The notes under the pieces were generated by a model. It had not been told where the DNA came from, made no database searches, and saw only the letters and a program-made list of their open reading frames with translations. Position numbers and translations under genes: made by a program. Shown here one piece after another: positions 1 to 8,499 of a stretch of DNA of 64,000 nt; the first letter of the stretch is position 1; every line of letters starts with the position of its first letter. Source of the stretch: Streptomyces sp. NBC_01351 (lineage in GTDB: Bacteria > Actinomycetota > Actinomycetes > Streptomycetales > Streptomycetaceae); assembly GCF_036237315.1 (NCBI RefSeq), contig NZ_CP108356.1:1798001-1862000 (forward strand). The letters are read 5' to 3'.

Positions 1-2132
1 GAGCCGGCGTCCCCACCCATGGACGCACCCGAGCCCCCGGCAGGGGACCCGGCGGAGCCCTCCTCGCCCACGCGGGCGGCACCCGCACCACGCAGTGCGG
101 CCTCCCCGCCGACGGGACCGGCGTCCCCGCTCGGGTACGCGTCGCCCCCGGTACGGGACCCGGCGTCCCCACCGGCAGGCGCGGCGGCCTCCCCGGCAGG
201 CGCCACGGCGGAGACGCCCCCGCCTGCGGGAACGGCACCCGCACCGGAACCGGCCGCCCCCGCGAACGACCCGGCCGAGCCCCCCGCAGGGGACTCCGCA
301 GGGGGTTCCTCCACGATCACGTGGGCGTTCGTGCCGCTGATGCCGAAGCCGGAGACTCCCGCGCGGCGCGGGCGGTCCTGCGTCTGCGGCCACGGGACCG
401 GCTCGGTGAGCAGGCGTACGGTGCCCGCCGACCAGTCGACGTTCCCGCTCGGGGCGTCCACGTGCAGGGTGCGCGGGAGCACCCCGTTCCGCAGCGCCAT
501 GATCATCTTCATCAGGCCGGCCACACCCGCCGCGGCCTGGGTGTGCCCGAGGTTGGACTTCACCGAGCCCAGCCACAGCGGCCGGTCCTCGGGCCGGTCC
601 TTGCCGTACGTGGCGATCAGCGCCCGCGCCTCGATCGGGTCGCCCAGCGTCGTACCGGTGCCGTGCGCCTCGACCGCGTCCACCTCGCCCGCCGAGAGCC
701 CCGCGTCGGCGAGGGCCTGCAGGATGACGCGCTGCTGGGCGGTGCCGCTCGGGGCGGTGAGGCCGTTGCTCGCGCCGTCCTGGTTGACGGCCGAGCCGCG
801 GATGACGGCGAGCACCTCGTGCCCGTTGCGCCGCGCGTCGGACAGCCGCTCCACCACCAGCAGGCCGACGCCCTCGGCGAAGGAGGTGCCGTCGGCGCCC
901 GCCGCGAAGGCCTTGATCTGCCCGTCGGGGGCGAGCCCGCGCTGCCGGCTGAACTCCGTGAACAGGCCGGGGGTGCTCAGTACGGTGACACCGCCCGCCA
1001 GCGCCATGGAGCACTCGCCGCGGCGCAGCGACTGGACGGCCAGGTGCAGGGAGACCAGCGATCCGGAGCAGGCGGTGTCGACGGTCAGCGCCGGCCCCTC
1101 CAGGCCCAGCGCGTACGCGACGCGCCCCGAGGTGACGCTGAGGGCGCCGCCCGTGACGAGGTACCCGGTGAGGCTCTCGGGGGCGTCCTGCACGCGCGGC
1201 CCGTATTCGGAGGGGCCCGCGCCGATGAACACCCCGGTACGGCTGCCGCGCAGCGAGGTCGGGTCGATCCCGGTGCGCTCCAGCGCCTCCCAGGCCGTCT
1301 CCAGCAGCAGCCGCTGCTGCGGGTCCATGGCGAGGGCCTCGCGCGGGCTGATCCCGAAGAACTCGGCGTCGAACTCGGCCGCGTCGTGCAGGAACCCGCC
1401 GGTGCGCGTGTAGCAGGTGCCGGGCACGGTGGGGTCGTCGTCGAACAGCGCGTCGAGGTCCCAGCCTCGGTCGTCGGGGAAGGGGCCGACGGCGCTGCCG
1501 CCGCGGTCGACGAGGTCCCACAGCTCCTCGGCCGAGCGGATCCCGCCGGGGAAGCGCCCGCTGATGCCGACGACGGCGATGGGCTCGCCGTCGAAGGCCG
1601 GGGCGGCGGCGTCCGGAGCCGGGCGGCCCGCGGCCCCCGTCACCGGTTCGGCGGGCACGCCGAGGAGTTCCGTACGGACGCAGGCGGCCAGCAGTTCGGG
1701 GCTCGGGTGGTCGAAGGCGGCGGTCACGGGCAGGGCGAGGCCGGTCGCCGCGTTGATCCGCGCGTGCAGGTCGACCAGGGCGATGGAGTCCAGGCCGAGT
1801 TCCTTGAAGGAGGTGCCGGCGACGACCACCGGTTCGATGTCGGGCCGGGCCTTGCGCAGGCACTCCGCGGTCTGCGAGCAGACCAGGTCGGTCAGGAGCC
1901 TGGTCTGCTCGCTCCCGGGAAGTGCGGCGAGCCGGTCGGCCAGCGCGGCCACGGCCTGCGAACCTCCCGGGCGCTCTTCACGGCGGCCCTCCGGGCGGCC
2001 ATCCTGCAGGCCCTCTTCCGGGCCCCCTCGGCGTCCCTCTTGCAGGCCCTCTTCCGGGCCCTCTTGGCGGCCCTCCGGGCGGACCTCCGCGCCGGACAAG
2101 TCATCAGCGACAGGATCGAAGCCCGCGGACAT
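1..2132 (-). CDS. Type I polyketide synthase, N-terminal part (ACP-KS), truncated by window edge
   Basis: The reading frame starts at ATG 2132 (GGGAG about 8 nt upstream) and runs off the window at position 1, so about 710 residues are visible. An N-terminal Glu/Gly/Arg-rich stretch encoded by short direct repeats (about 1990-2090) is followed by an acyl carrier domain with the phosphopantetheine motif GLDSIAL. A complete ketosynthase follows, with Cys355 in DTACSGS, His490 in EAHGTGT and His530 in KSNLGH. After the KS comes a Gly/Ala/Pro-rich linker of more than 100 residues (below about position 310). No AT, KR or DH domain is seen before the edge. An ACP ahead of the KS suggests a split-module or chain-receiving protein rather than an ordinary loading module. 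Divergent from the carboxylase and thioesterase genes that probably serve it. Confidence 0.93.
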   Translation of the reverse strand, partial: MSAGFDPVADDLSGAEVRPEGRQEGPEEGLQEGRRGGPEEGLQDGRPEGRREERPGGSQAVAALADRLAALPGSEQTRLLTDLVCSQTAECLRKARPDIEPVVVAGTSFKELGLDSIALVDLHARINAATGLALPVTAAFDHPSPELLAACVRTELLGVPAEPVTGAAGRPAPDAAAPAFDGEPIAVVGISGRFPGGIRSAEELWDLVDRGGSAVGPFPDDRGWDLDALFDDDPTVPGTCYTRTGGFLHDAAEFDAEFFGISPREALAMDPQQRLLLETAWEALERTGIDPTSLRGSRTGVFIGAGPSEYGPRVQDAPESLTGYLVTGGALSVTSGRVAYALGLEGPALTVDTACSGSLVSLHLAVQSLRRGECSMALAGGVTVLSTPGLFTEFSRQRGLAPDGQIKAFAAGADGTSFAEGVGLLVVERLSDARRNGHEVLAVIRGSAVNQDGASNGLTAPSGTAQQRVILQALADAGLSAGEVDAVEAHGTGTTLGDPIEARALIATYGKDRPEDRPLWLGSVKSNLGHTQAAAGVAGLMKMIMALRNGVLPRTLHVDAPSGNVDWSAGTVRLLTEPVPWPQTQDRPRRAGVSGFGISGTNAHVIVEEPPAESPAGGSAGSFAGAAGSGAGAVPAGGGVSAVAPAGEAAAPAGGDAGSRTGGDAYPSGDAGPVGGEAALRGAGAARVGEEGSAGSPAGGSGASMGGDAG

Positions 2133-2455
2133 CTGCACGCTCCCAGCTCGGTATCGATTGCCCCGGGTCAGTTCCGGCCACGGGGTGATCGCACGCTAGG
2201 TCGGCCCCGAAGGGCCGCGACACCCCTATCCCCCCAGGTGTTGACCCTGCCCGCCGACCGCCCGCGCCCCGCCCCGTCCGCCGGCCGCGGCGGCCGCGCG
2301 CGGCGAGATGCCTGCTCGGCCGGGGTGCGGGAAGGCCCCGGAGCGGTCAGGGGGGTGGTCGGTGTTCTCCGCGCGCTCCCCGGACGCCTTCAATGGCACG
2401 CACTGCCCAGGGCGCCGCCATCGGCGGGCCCGATGGCCGAAGAGACGGGTGGAGC
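2133..2455. promoter_or_regulatory. Divergent intergenic region between PKS and carboxylase
   Basis: A 323-bp gap between the PKS start (minus strand) and the carboxylase start (plus strand), so it must hold both promoters. A TTGACC at about 2240 could be a -35 box for the plus-strand operon, but no convincing -10 box or palindrome was recognised. Several open frames cross it but lack codon bias of their own. Confidence 0.45.
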
Positions 2456-4015
2456 ATGACAGTTGCCGATGTGAGTGTCCGAGTGGCCGAACTGGGAGCG
2501 ATCAAGGAGTCCGTGGAGCTGGGCCCGTCCGCGAGCGCCTCCGAGGCGCAGCACGCGCGCGGCAAGCTGACCGTGCGCGAGCGGCTGGACCTGCTGTTCG
2601 ATCCGGGTACGTTCCGGGAGATCGAGCAGTTGCGCCGGCACCGCGCGTCGGGGTTCGGCCTGGAGGACCGCAGGCCGCACACCGACGGCGTGGTGACGGG
2701 CTGGGGCAAGGTCGACGGCCGGAAGGTGTTCGTGTACGCGCACGACTTCCGGATATTCGGCGGCTCGCTCGGCGAGGCGCACGCGCAGAAGATCCACAAG
2801 GTGATGGACCTCGCGGTGGCGGCGGGCGCTCCGCTGGTGTCGCTCAGCGACGGCGCGGGGGCCCGTATCCAGGAGGGCGTCACCGCGCTCGCCGGGTACG
2901 GCGGCATCTTCCGCCGCAACGTGGCCGCCTCCGGGGTGATCCCGCAGATCAGCGTGATGCTCGGGCCGTGCGCGGGCGGGGCGACGTACTCCCCCGCCCT
3001 GACGGACTACGTGTTCATGGTGCGGGACATCTCGCAGATGTACATCACCGGCCCCGACGTGGTGCAGGCGGTGACCGGCGAGAAGATCACGCACAACGAC
3101 CTCGGCGGCGCACAGGTGCACTCCTCGGTCTCCGGGGCGAGCGCGTTCCTGTACGACACCGAGGAGGAGTGCCTCGAAGAGGTCCGGCACCTGCTGTCGC
3201 TGCTGCCGTCCAACAACCGCGAACTGCCGCCCTCCGTGCCCTGCGAGGACCCGGCGGACCGGCGCGGTGATGCCCTGGCCCACCTGGTGCCGGCCGACCC
3301 TGGCCGCTCGTACGACATGCGGGCGGTGATCGAGGAGATCGTCGACGACGCCGACCTGTTCGAGGTCCACGCCAACTGGGCGACCAACATCATCTGCGGT
3401 CTGGCCCGACTGGACGGCCACGTGGTGGGCATCGTCGCCAATCAGCCGGCCTCCCTCGCCGGGGTCCTGGACATCCACGCGGCGGAGAAGGCGGCGCGGT
3501 TCGTGCAGACCTGCGACGCCTTCGGCATCCCGCTGGTGACGCTGGTGGACGTGCCGGGCTTCCTGCCGGGCAGCGACCAGGAGCACAGCGGGGTCATCCG
3601 GCACGGCGCGAAGCTGCTGTACGCGTACTGCGCGGCCACCGTGCCCCGGGTGCAGGTGATCCTCCGCAAGGCCTACGGCGGCGCGTACATCGTCATGGAC
3701 TCCCGCTCGATCGGCGCGGACCTGTCCTTCGCGTGGCCCACCAACGAGATCGCGGTGATGGGCGCGGAGGGCGCGGCCAACGTCGTCTTCCGCCGGGAGA
3801 TCGCCGCCGCCGACGACCCGGAGGCGGCGCGCGCGCAGCGCGTCAAGCAGTACCGCCAGGAGCTCATGCACCCGTACTACGCCGCCGAGCGCGGGCTCGT
3901 CGACGACGTCATCGACCCGGCGACGACCCGGCAGGTGCTGGTGGACGCCCTGGACGTGCTGCGGGCCAAGCACGTGCCCCTGCCCGAACGCAAGCACGGC
4001 AACCCGCCGTTCTGA
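2456..4015 (+). CDS. Acyl-CoA carboxylase carboxyltransferase (beta) subunit
   Basis: This 519-residue protein is the biotin-dependent carboxyltransferase subunit of a propionyl- or acetyl-CoA carboxylase (PccB/AccD type). It would transfer carboxylate from biotin to acyl-CoA to give malonyl- or methylmalonyl-CoA. Both crotonase-fold halves are present: an N-terminal half with LSDGAGARIQEG and the oxyanion stretch GPCAGGATYSPALTD, and a C-terminal half with VDVPGFLPGSDQE and KAYGGAYIVMDS. Length and motifs match actinobacterial PccB. ATG 2456 gives the family-like N-terminus, although the GGAG lies very close to it; GTG 2471 is an alternative. The epsilon subunit gene follows after 37 nt and a type II thioesterase after that. 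This suggests extender-unit supply for the adjacent polyketide synthase. The biotinylated alpha subunit is not in the window. Confidence 0.93.
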   Translation: MTVADVSVRVAELGAIKESVELGPSASASEAQHARGKLTVRERLDLLFDPGTFREIEQLRRHRASGFGLEDRRPHTDGVVTGWGKVDGRKVFVYAHDFRIFGGSLGEAHAQKIHKVMDLAVAAGAPLVSLSDGAGARIQEGVTALAGYGGIFRRNVAASGVIPQISVMLGPCAGGATYSPALTDYVFMVRDISQMYITGPDVVQAVTGEKITHNDLGGAQVHSSVSGASAFLYDTEEECLEEVRHLLSLLPSNNRELPPSVPCEDPADRRGDALAHLVPADPGRSYDMRAVIEEIVDDADLFEVHANWATNIICGLARLDGHVVGIVANQPASLAGVLDIHAAEKAARFVQTCDAFGIPLVTLVDVPGFLPGSDQEHSGVIRHGAKLLYAYCAATVPRVQVILRKAYGGAYIVMDSRSIGADLSFAWPTNEIAVMGAEGAANVVFRREIAAADDPEAARAQRVKQYRQELMHPYYAAERGLVDDVIDPATTRQVLVDALDVLRAKHVPLPERKHGNPPF

Positions 4016-4052
4016 CCCGTCCGACCACCGTCACCGTAAAGGAGCACGCCCG

Positions 4053-4256
4053 ATGAGCGAGCGGGCCGAACCCGACATGAGGATCGTGCGCGGCGCCCCG
4101 GACGGCACGGAACTCGCCGCCGTCCTCCTCGTGCTGCTCTCCACCGCCCGGGGCCGGGCCGAGGCCGAGGCCGAGGAGCAGGCCGTGCCCCGGCCCCGGG
4201 CCGGCTGGGGTCCCGCGCGGGGCTGGCGCCCGCCGGGCACCTGGACCGCCCCGTGA
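4053..4256 (+). CDS. Acyl-CoA carboxylase epsilon subunit
   Basis: A 67-residue protein with the standard layout of actinobacterial AccE/PccE: a short N-terminal strand (MRIVRGAPDGTELAAVLLVL), an Ala/Glu-rich middle, and a Trp/Pro-rich tail near GWRPPGTW. Such subunits bridge and activate the alpha and beta subunits of acyl-CoA carboxylases. AAGGAG sits at a good distance before ATG 4053. Its place directly after the carboxyltransferase gene supports the call, which otherwise rests on a short sequence. Confidence 0.85.
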   Translation: MSERAEPDMRIVRGAPDGTELAAVLLVLLSTARGRAEAEAEEQAVPRPRAGWGPARGWRPPGTWTAP

Positions 4257-4284
4257 ACCGACTACGTAAGGACACCGACCACAC

Positions 4285-5043
4285 ATGAACGGTACGACCA
4301 CGACCGTGCGGGCGCCGAGTGCCTGGCTGCGCCGTTTCCACCCGGCCGATGAGGCGGCGGTGAGGCTGTTCTGCTTCCCGCACGCGGGAGGCTCGGCCAG
4401 CTACTACTTCCCCGTCTCCCGGGCCCTGTCCCCCGCGGCCGACGTGGTGGCGGTCCAGTACCCGGGCCGCCAGGACCGACGCACCGAACCGTGCGTGGAC
4501 GACGTACGCCGCCTCGCGGACCTGGTCGTGGCCGAGCTGCGGCCCTGGTGCGACCGCCCGGTGGCCCTGTTCGGGCACAGCCTGGGCGCGACCCTCGGCT
4601 TCGAGGTGGCGCTGCGGCTGGAGGCGGCCGGCATCACTCCGAAGGCCCTGTTCGCCTCGGGGCGCCGGGCCCCGTCCCGCCACCGGGAGAACGAGCGGGT
4701 CCACCTCGCCCCCGACGAGAGGCTGTTGGCCACGATCCAGAAGATGAGCGGTACGGACCCGGCGGTCCTGGCCGACGAGGAACTGCTGCGCTCGGTGCTG
4801 CCGGCCATCCGCGGCGACTACAAGGCCGCGGAGACCTACCGGTACCTCCCGGGCCCGGCGCTGGCCTGCCCGATCGTGGTCCTCAACGGGGACAGCGACC
4901 CGGAGGTCACCGCCGAGGAGGCCGAGGGCTGGACCGCGCACACCGACGGCCCCTGCTCCTTCCGCACCTTCACCGGCGGGCACTTCTATCTCAACGCGCA
5001 CGCCGCCGAGGTGATCGCGCTGGTGCGCGAGCGCATCGCGTAG
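4285..5043 (+). CDS. Type II (editing) thioesterase
   Basis: This 252-residue alpha/beta hydrolase matches stand-alone thioesterases of PKS and NRPS clusters, which remove aberrant or stalled acyl groups from carrier domains. Visible motifs: FCFPHAGGSASYY near residues 29-41, typical of the type II TE family; YPGRQDRR at about 59-66; the nucleophile elbow GHSLG with Ser99; and a late His in GGHFYLN near residue 232. The acid is probably the Asp in NGDSDPEV. It is the last gene of the plus-strand operon and is followed by a strong hairpin. Its position across from the PKS gene indicates it serves that synthase. Confidence 0.93.
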   Translation: MNGTTTTVRAPSAWLRRFHPADEAAVRLFCFPHAGGSASYYFPVSRALSPAADVVAVQYPGRQDRRTEPCVDDVRRLADLVVAELRPWCDRPVALFGHSLGATLGFEVALRLEAAGITPKALFASGRRAPSRHRENERVHLAPDERLLATIQKMSGTDPAVLADEELLRSVLPAIRGDYKAAETYRYLPGPALACPIVVLNGDSDPEVTAEEAEGWTAHTDGPCSFRTFTGGHFYLNAHAAEVIALVRERIA

Positions 5044-5067
5044 CGGGGCCCGAACGGCACGCGTCGA

Positions 5068-5102
5068 AAGGTCCGGCCACCCCGATCGGGCGGCCGGACC
5101 TT
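5068..5102. terminator. Hairpin terminator after thioesterase
   Basis: Perfect 11-bp inverted repeat, arms 5068-5078 (AAGGTCCGGCC) and 5092-5102, loop 13 nt, 24 nt after the thioesterase stop. It lies between two convergent operons, so it may end both the thioesterase and the pqq transcripts. Confidence 0.8.
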
Positions 5103-5121
5103 CGGACATCGGTGCTCAGAG

Positions 5122-5214
5122 CTCGGTACTCGGTACTCGGTACTCGGAGCCCGGAGTTCGGAGCCCGGAGTTCGGAGCCCGGAGCTCGGAGCCCGGAGCT
5201 CGGAGCCCGGAGCT
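5122..5214. repeat. Minisatellite: 7-bp and 14-bp tandem units
   Basis: Three exact copies of CTCGGTA (5122-5142) run into five head-to-tail 14-bp units, CGGAGCCCGGAGTT twice and CGGAGCCCGGAGCT three times (5145-5214). The decayed units continue to the pqqB stop at 5235. The array is non-coding, between the convergent thioesterase and pqqB genes. Copy number is likely to vary between strains. Confidence 0.9.
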
Positions 5215-5234
5215 CGGTACTCGGAGCCCGGTAC

Positions 5235-6131
5235 TCAGAGCTTGACGCGCGTCCCGTCTGCCGGGATCTCCGCCCCCCGCGCGCACACCTCGCGGTGGGC
5301 GTCCGAGCGCGGATCCGCCATCGGGTTGGTGTTGTTGAGGTGCGTGTACGCCCACCTCGCGCCCGGCCGCTCCGCCCGCAGCCGCCGGATGTGCTCCAGG
5401 CTCCCGCCGGCCCCGGTCACCGGCAGGTGGCCCATCGCCGCCTGGGCGGCGCCCGCACCGGCCGCGCCCGTGGCCCCGCCGAACTCCGCCGCCGAGTGGA
5501 AGGTCCCGTCGAGCAGTACGTACCCGGCGCCGGCCGTGAACTCGTCGAAGCCGGGCGGCCAGGAGGCCAGGCACGGCGCGTACACGAAGGCCCCGCCGGT
5601 CGCCGGGTCCTCGAAGCGGTAGGCGACCACCCAGGGGCCGCTCGCCCCGGGCAGCGCACGCGCGTACTTGGGCCGCTTGTCGCCGACCTCGAAGACGCTG
5701 ACCAGCAGCCCGCCCACCTCCTGCCGCGCGGCGGTCTCCGACCACTCCCAGCCGCTGTATCCGCCGAGGATCCCCCGTACCGGGAAGCCTGCGTCCAGCG
5801 CCCCGAGCACCGCCCGCGGCGCCCGCACCCGCAGGCCGGCCCCTTCGCGGAGCATCATCAGGCCCAGCGTGTGGTCGAGTTCGGCGTCGGTGAGCAGCAC
5901 TCCGCGCACGGGTGTCTCGCGCGGTCCTGGGCCGGCCGCCAGCTCGGGGGTGGCGAGGATCTGCGCGCGGATGTCGGGCGAGGCGTTGACCAGGTACCAG
6001 TCCGTGCCGTCGGCGCTGACCGCGATCCCGTCCTGGGTCCGCGCGGGCGCGCCCGACACGCAGACCGGGCAGGCGCAGTTCCATTGCGGGCAGCCGCCGC
6101 CGGCGGCGGTGCCGAGCAGCACGATCCTCAT
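5235..6131 (-). CDS. pqqB: PQQ biosynthesis protein PqqB
   Basis: A 298-residue metallo-beta-lactamase-fold protein. The N-terminus MRIVLLGTAAGGGCPQWNC is diagnostic of PqqB, followed by CPVC, QDGIAVS and a late THLNNTNPM. PqqB is thought to hydroxylate the tyrosine part of the excised Glu-Tyr intermediate in pyrroloquinoline quinone synthesis. In PqqB the usual HxHxDH metal motif is altered; here the corresponding stretch is TDAELDHTLGL, which fits. The start overlaps the pqqE stop as ATGA, indicating translational coupling. It is the last gene of the pqqACDEB operon. Confidence 0.96.
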   Translation of the reverse strand: MRIVLLGTAAGGGCPQWNCACPVCVSGAPARTQDGIAVSADGTDWYLVNASPDIRAQILATPELAAGPGPRETPVRGVLLTDAELDHTLGLMMLREGAGLRVRAPRAVLGALDAGFPVRGILGGYSGWEWSETAARQEVGGLLVSVFEVGDKRPKYARALPGASGPWVVAYRFEDPATGGAFVYAPCLASWPPGFDEFTAGAGYVLLDGTFHSAAEFGGATGAAGAGAAQAAMGHLPVTGAGGSLEHIRRLRAERPGARWAYTHLNNTNPMADPRSDAHREVCARGAEIPADGTRVKL

Positions 6132-7243
6132 CGGCGTGCCGCCACCACCGGTCCGCGCATCACCAGCGCGGGCGGCTCGGCTCCCGGGGTGGCCAACAGC
6201 AGGTCGACCAGGCCGCGTTGCTCCGACTTGGAGCAGACGGGGTCGGTGGCGGCCGCGTCCCCGGTCAGCAGGAAGGCCTGGCAGCGGCAGCCTCCGTGGT
6301 CGACGGAGCGCCGGTCGCAGCTGCGGCAGGGGTCGGGCATCCACTCCTCGCCGCGATAGGCGTTGAAGGAGCTGGACTCGTACCAGATCTCGGTCAGCGG
6401 CCGCTCGGCGACGTTGTCGAGGTCCAGGGTGGTGATCGCGCCGGCCGCCGGGCAGGGCAGTACGGTCCCGTCGGGGGCGACGGTCAGCTGGAGCGCGCCC
6501 CACCCGTGCATGCACGGTTTGGGGTACGGCTCGTAGTAGTCGGCGAGCACGTACACGATCTCCATCGTGCCCTTCAGCCGCTCCATGGCGGCCCGGACGA
6601 TCGGTTCGGCCGCCGCGAGCTGCTCGGGGGTGGGCATCAGGGCGGCCCGGTTGCGCAGCGCCCAGCCGTAGTACTGGGTGTTGGCGAGCTCCAGCCGGTC
6701 CGCGCCCATGCTCTCGGCCAGCTCGATGAGGCCCTCGAGCTGGTCGTGGTTGGCACGGTGCAGTACGGCGTTGACGGTCAGCGGCAGGCCCTGCGCGCGG
6801 ATCAGCCGAGCCGCGGCGATCTTGTGGTGGTGGGCCCTGGCCCCGGCGAGCAGGTCCGCCCGCGCCGCGTCCGCGCCCTGCACGGACAGCTGTACGTTGT
6901 CCAGCCCGCGCTCGACGAGGTCCGCGAGCCGGGCTTCGGTGAGACCGAGGCCGCTGGTGACGAGGTTGACGTAGCAGCCGAGGCCGCTGACGTGCGAGAC
7001 GAGCTCGGGCAGATCGGGGCGGGCCAGCGGCTCGCCGCCGGACAGGTGCACCTGGAGCACGCCGATCTCGCGCGCCTCCGTGAACACCCGCTTCCATTGC
7101 TCGGTGCTCAACTCCTTCTCCCGCTCGATGAGTTCGAGCGGGTTGGAACAGTAGGCGCAGTGCAGCGGGCAGCGGTGCGTGAGCTCGGCGAGCAGCCCGA
7201 GCGGCGGCGCCGCGGCAGCCTTCCGGTCGGGCGTCAGATCCAT
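6128..7243 (-). CDS. pqqE: PqqA peptide cyclase PqqE (radical SAM, SPASM)
   Basis: A 371-residue radical SAM enzyme that forms the carbon-carbon bond between Glu and Tyr of the PqqA precursor. The CxxxCxxC cluster motif is at Cys25, Cys29 and Cys32 (CPLHCAYC), followed by HLSGGEPL. A C-terminal SPASM region holds further cysteines in CMHGWG, LPCPAAG and CRSCDRR...GGCRC for auxiliary clusters. It overlaps pqqD by 10 nt and pqqB by 4 nt, so the three are one translational unit. Length and motifs are ordinary for PqqE. Confidence 0.97.
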   Translation of the reverse strand: MDLTPDRKAAAAPPLGLLAELTHRCPLHCAYCSNPLELIEREKELSTEQWKRVFTEAREIGVLQVHLSGGEPLARPDLPELVSHVSGLGCYVNLVTSGLGLTEARLADLVERGLDNVQLSVQGADAARADLLAGARAHHHKIAAARLIRAQGLPLTVNAVLHRANHDQLEGLIELAESMGADRLELANTQYYGWALRNRAALMPTPEQLAAAEPIVRAAMERLKGTMEIVYVLADYYEPYPKPCMHGWGALQLTVAPDGTVLPCPAAGAITTLDLDNVAERPLTEIWYESSSFNAYRGEEWMPDPCRSCDRRSVDHGGCRCQAFLLTGDAAATDPVCSKSEQRGLVDLLLATPGAEPPALVMRGPVVAARR

Positions 7244-7488
7244 CGCACGACCCCGCTCTCGGTCAGCCGGTCCAGCACGCTGTCGACCTCTTCCTCGCGC
7301 ACCCCGGCGTACGTGCTGCCGAGCGCCACCGTGATCTGCGGGACCGTCGCGGCCCCGTCGCAGAGTTCGAGCACCGAGACGGCGGTGCGGTTGGGCACCA
7401 GCACCCCCTCGGGGTGGAGCACGACATGGGTCTGCCGCGTCCTGTCGTAGATGAGCCGCACTCCGCGGCCGAGCACGGGCCTGTCCAC
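7234..7488 (-). CDS. pqqD: PqqA-binding chaperone PqqD
   Basis: An 84-residue protein starting at GTG 7488, with AAGGAG five bases upstream. The start VLGRGVRLIYDRTRQTHVVL and the later ELCDG are typical of the PqqD (RiPP recognition element) fold, which binds the PqqA leader and presents it to PqqE. It is short and easily missed: the frame is open further upstream, but the ribosome-binding site fixes this start. It overlaps pqqE by 10 nt. Confidence 0.93.
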   Translation of the reverse strand: MDRPVLGRGVRLIYDRTRQTHVVLHPEGVLVPNRTAVSVLELCDGAATVPQITVALGSTYAGVREEEVDSVLDRLTESGVVRWI

Positions 7489-7547
7489 GGCCACTCCTTC
7501 GTACGGGGGTACCACGGGTCCTGGGGGTTCCAACGGTTCGGGCCGCT

Positions 7548-8264
7548 CTACTCGCCTACGGCGGCGGCTCGCTCGATCGCGTCGAGCATCTGCCACAGCA
7601 CTTCGGTCTTGAAGCGGAGCGCGGCCACGGCCGCGTCCTGCTGCTCGCGCGTCACGCAGTGCCGGACGACGATGTCCAGGGTGCCCTTGCCCTCGCCGGA
7701 CACGGCCTCGATCCGGTCCGTGAAGTAGGCCAGGTGCTCGGGGCGGATCCAGTCGTAGTGGGCCAGCATGTCGGTGACCCTGCGGGTCATCAGGTGACCG
7801 GCGAACATCTCGGTCAGCCCGGAGGCGATGGCCTCCCACCACGGCCGGGTGCGGGCGAAGTTCACGTACGCGTCGACCGCGAACCGTACGCCCGGCACAA
7901 CGTGCCGCTCGTCGACGACCTCGTCGCGGCTCAGCCCGACGGCCTCGCACAGCCGCAGCCAGCGCTCGATGCCGCCCTCGTCGTGCGCGGTCCCGTCGTG
8001 GTAGGCGAGGCGGTCCACCCAGGCGCGCCGGATCTCGGGCAGCGGGCAGTTGCTGATGATCGCCGCGTCCTTCTGCGGCAGCATCCGCTGGTAGTACCAC
8101 CGGTTGGCGGCCCACAGCCGCAGCGCCCGCCGGTCGAGGCCGCCGTCGTGGAGCCGGCGGTGGAAGGGGTGGGAGCCCCAGTAGGAGGAGGAGAGCCCGC
8201 GCAGGACGCCGATGAACTCGGCCTCGCCCAGCGCTGCCGCCCTGTCCGTGGTGATTGCCGTCAT
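7548..8264 (-). CDS. pqqC: Pyrroloquinoline-quinone synthase PqqC
   Basis: A 238-residue all-helical oxidase that catalyses the last step of PQQ formation, cyclisation and eight-electron oxidation. Diagnostic segments are SYWGSHPFHRRLH, WAANRWYYQRMLPQKDAAI, HDGTAHDEGGIERWL and ARTRPWWEAIASGLTE. ATG 8264 is preferred because GGGAG precedes it at proper distance; GTG 8279 is an alternative adding five residues. It follows pqqA after a strong hairpin, so its expression may be set below that of the peptide precursor. Confidence 0.96.
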   Translation of the reverse strand: MTAITTDRAAALGEAEFIGVLRGLSSSYWGSHPFHRRLHDGGLDRRALRLWAANRWYYQRMLPQKDAAIISNCPLPEIRRAWVDRLAYHDGTAHDEGGIERWLRLCEAVGLSRDEVVDERHVVPGVRFAVDAYVNFARTRPWWEAIASGLTEMFAGHLMTRRVTDMLAHYDWIRPEHLAYFTDRIEAVSGEGKGTLDIVVRHCVTREQQDAAVAALRFKTEVLWQMLDAIERAAAVGE

Positions 8265-8279
8265 GTCATCTCCCGCCAC

Positions 8280-8308
8280 GGCGGGAGTCCGTCATCCGGA
8301 CTCCCGCC
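8280..8308 (-). terminator. Attenuating hairpin between pqqA and pqqC
   Basis: Perfect 12-bp inverted repeat, arms 8280-8291 (GGCGGGAGTCCG) and 8297-8308, loop 5 nt, between the pqqA stop (8323) and the pqqC start (8264). On the pqq transcript this would be a partial terminator or RNA-stabilising hairpin that raises pqqA precursor over enzyme mRNA, as is common in RiPP operons. The pqqC-side arm includes GGGAG close to the pqqC ribosome-binding site, so translational gating is also possible. Confidence 0.75.
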
Positions 8309-8322
8309 CGCCGACCGTCGGT

Positions 8323-8430
8323 TCACTTCTCCAGACGCGCGGCGTACGCGGTGACCTCGAAGGCCGTCTCGTACGCGACGAAGTCCGGGGTGGTCCACAT
8401 CTCGGTGGTGGTCTCGGTGACCTCAGCCAT
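8323..8430 (-). CDS. pqqA: PQQ precursor peptide PqqA
   Basis: A 35-residue peptide that is the ribosomal precursor of pyrroloquinoline quinone. It contains MWTTPDF and the cross-linking motif FEVTAY, with Glu25 and Tyr29 in the required E-x3-Y spacing, and ends RLEK. ATG 8430 is chosen over ATG 8436 because AAGGAG lies 7 nt before 8430 but only 1 nt before 8436. It is first in the operon pqqA-C-D-E-B. Confidence 0.95.
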   Translation of the reverse strand: MAEVTETTTEMWTTPDFVAYETAFEVTAYAARLEK

Positions 8431-8499
8431 GGCCATGCTCCTTCGCTCGGTGCCCATCGTTCCGCCAGGAACCTACGGCCCGCCCGCGGCGCCGCAGAT

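Noticed and set aside
19..2459. Long open plus-strand frames across the first 2.4 kb
   Set aside because: They are antisense shadows of the PKS: the minus strand has clear ACP and KS motifs in one frame, and the plus-strand translations are Arg/Ala/Pro-rich without any domain.
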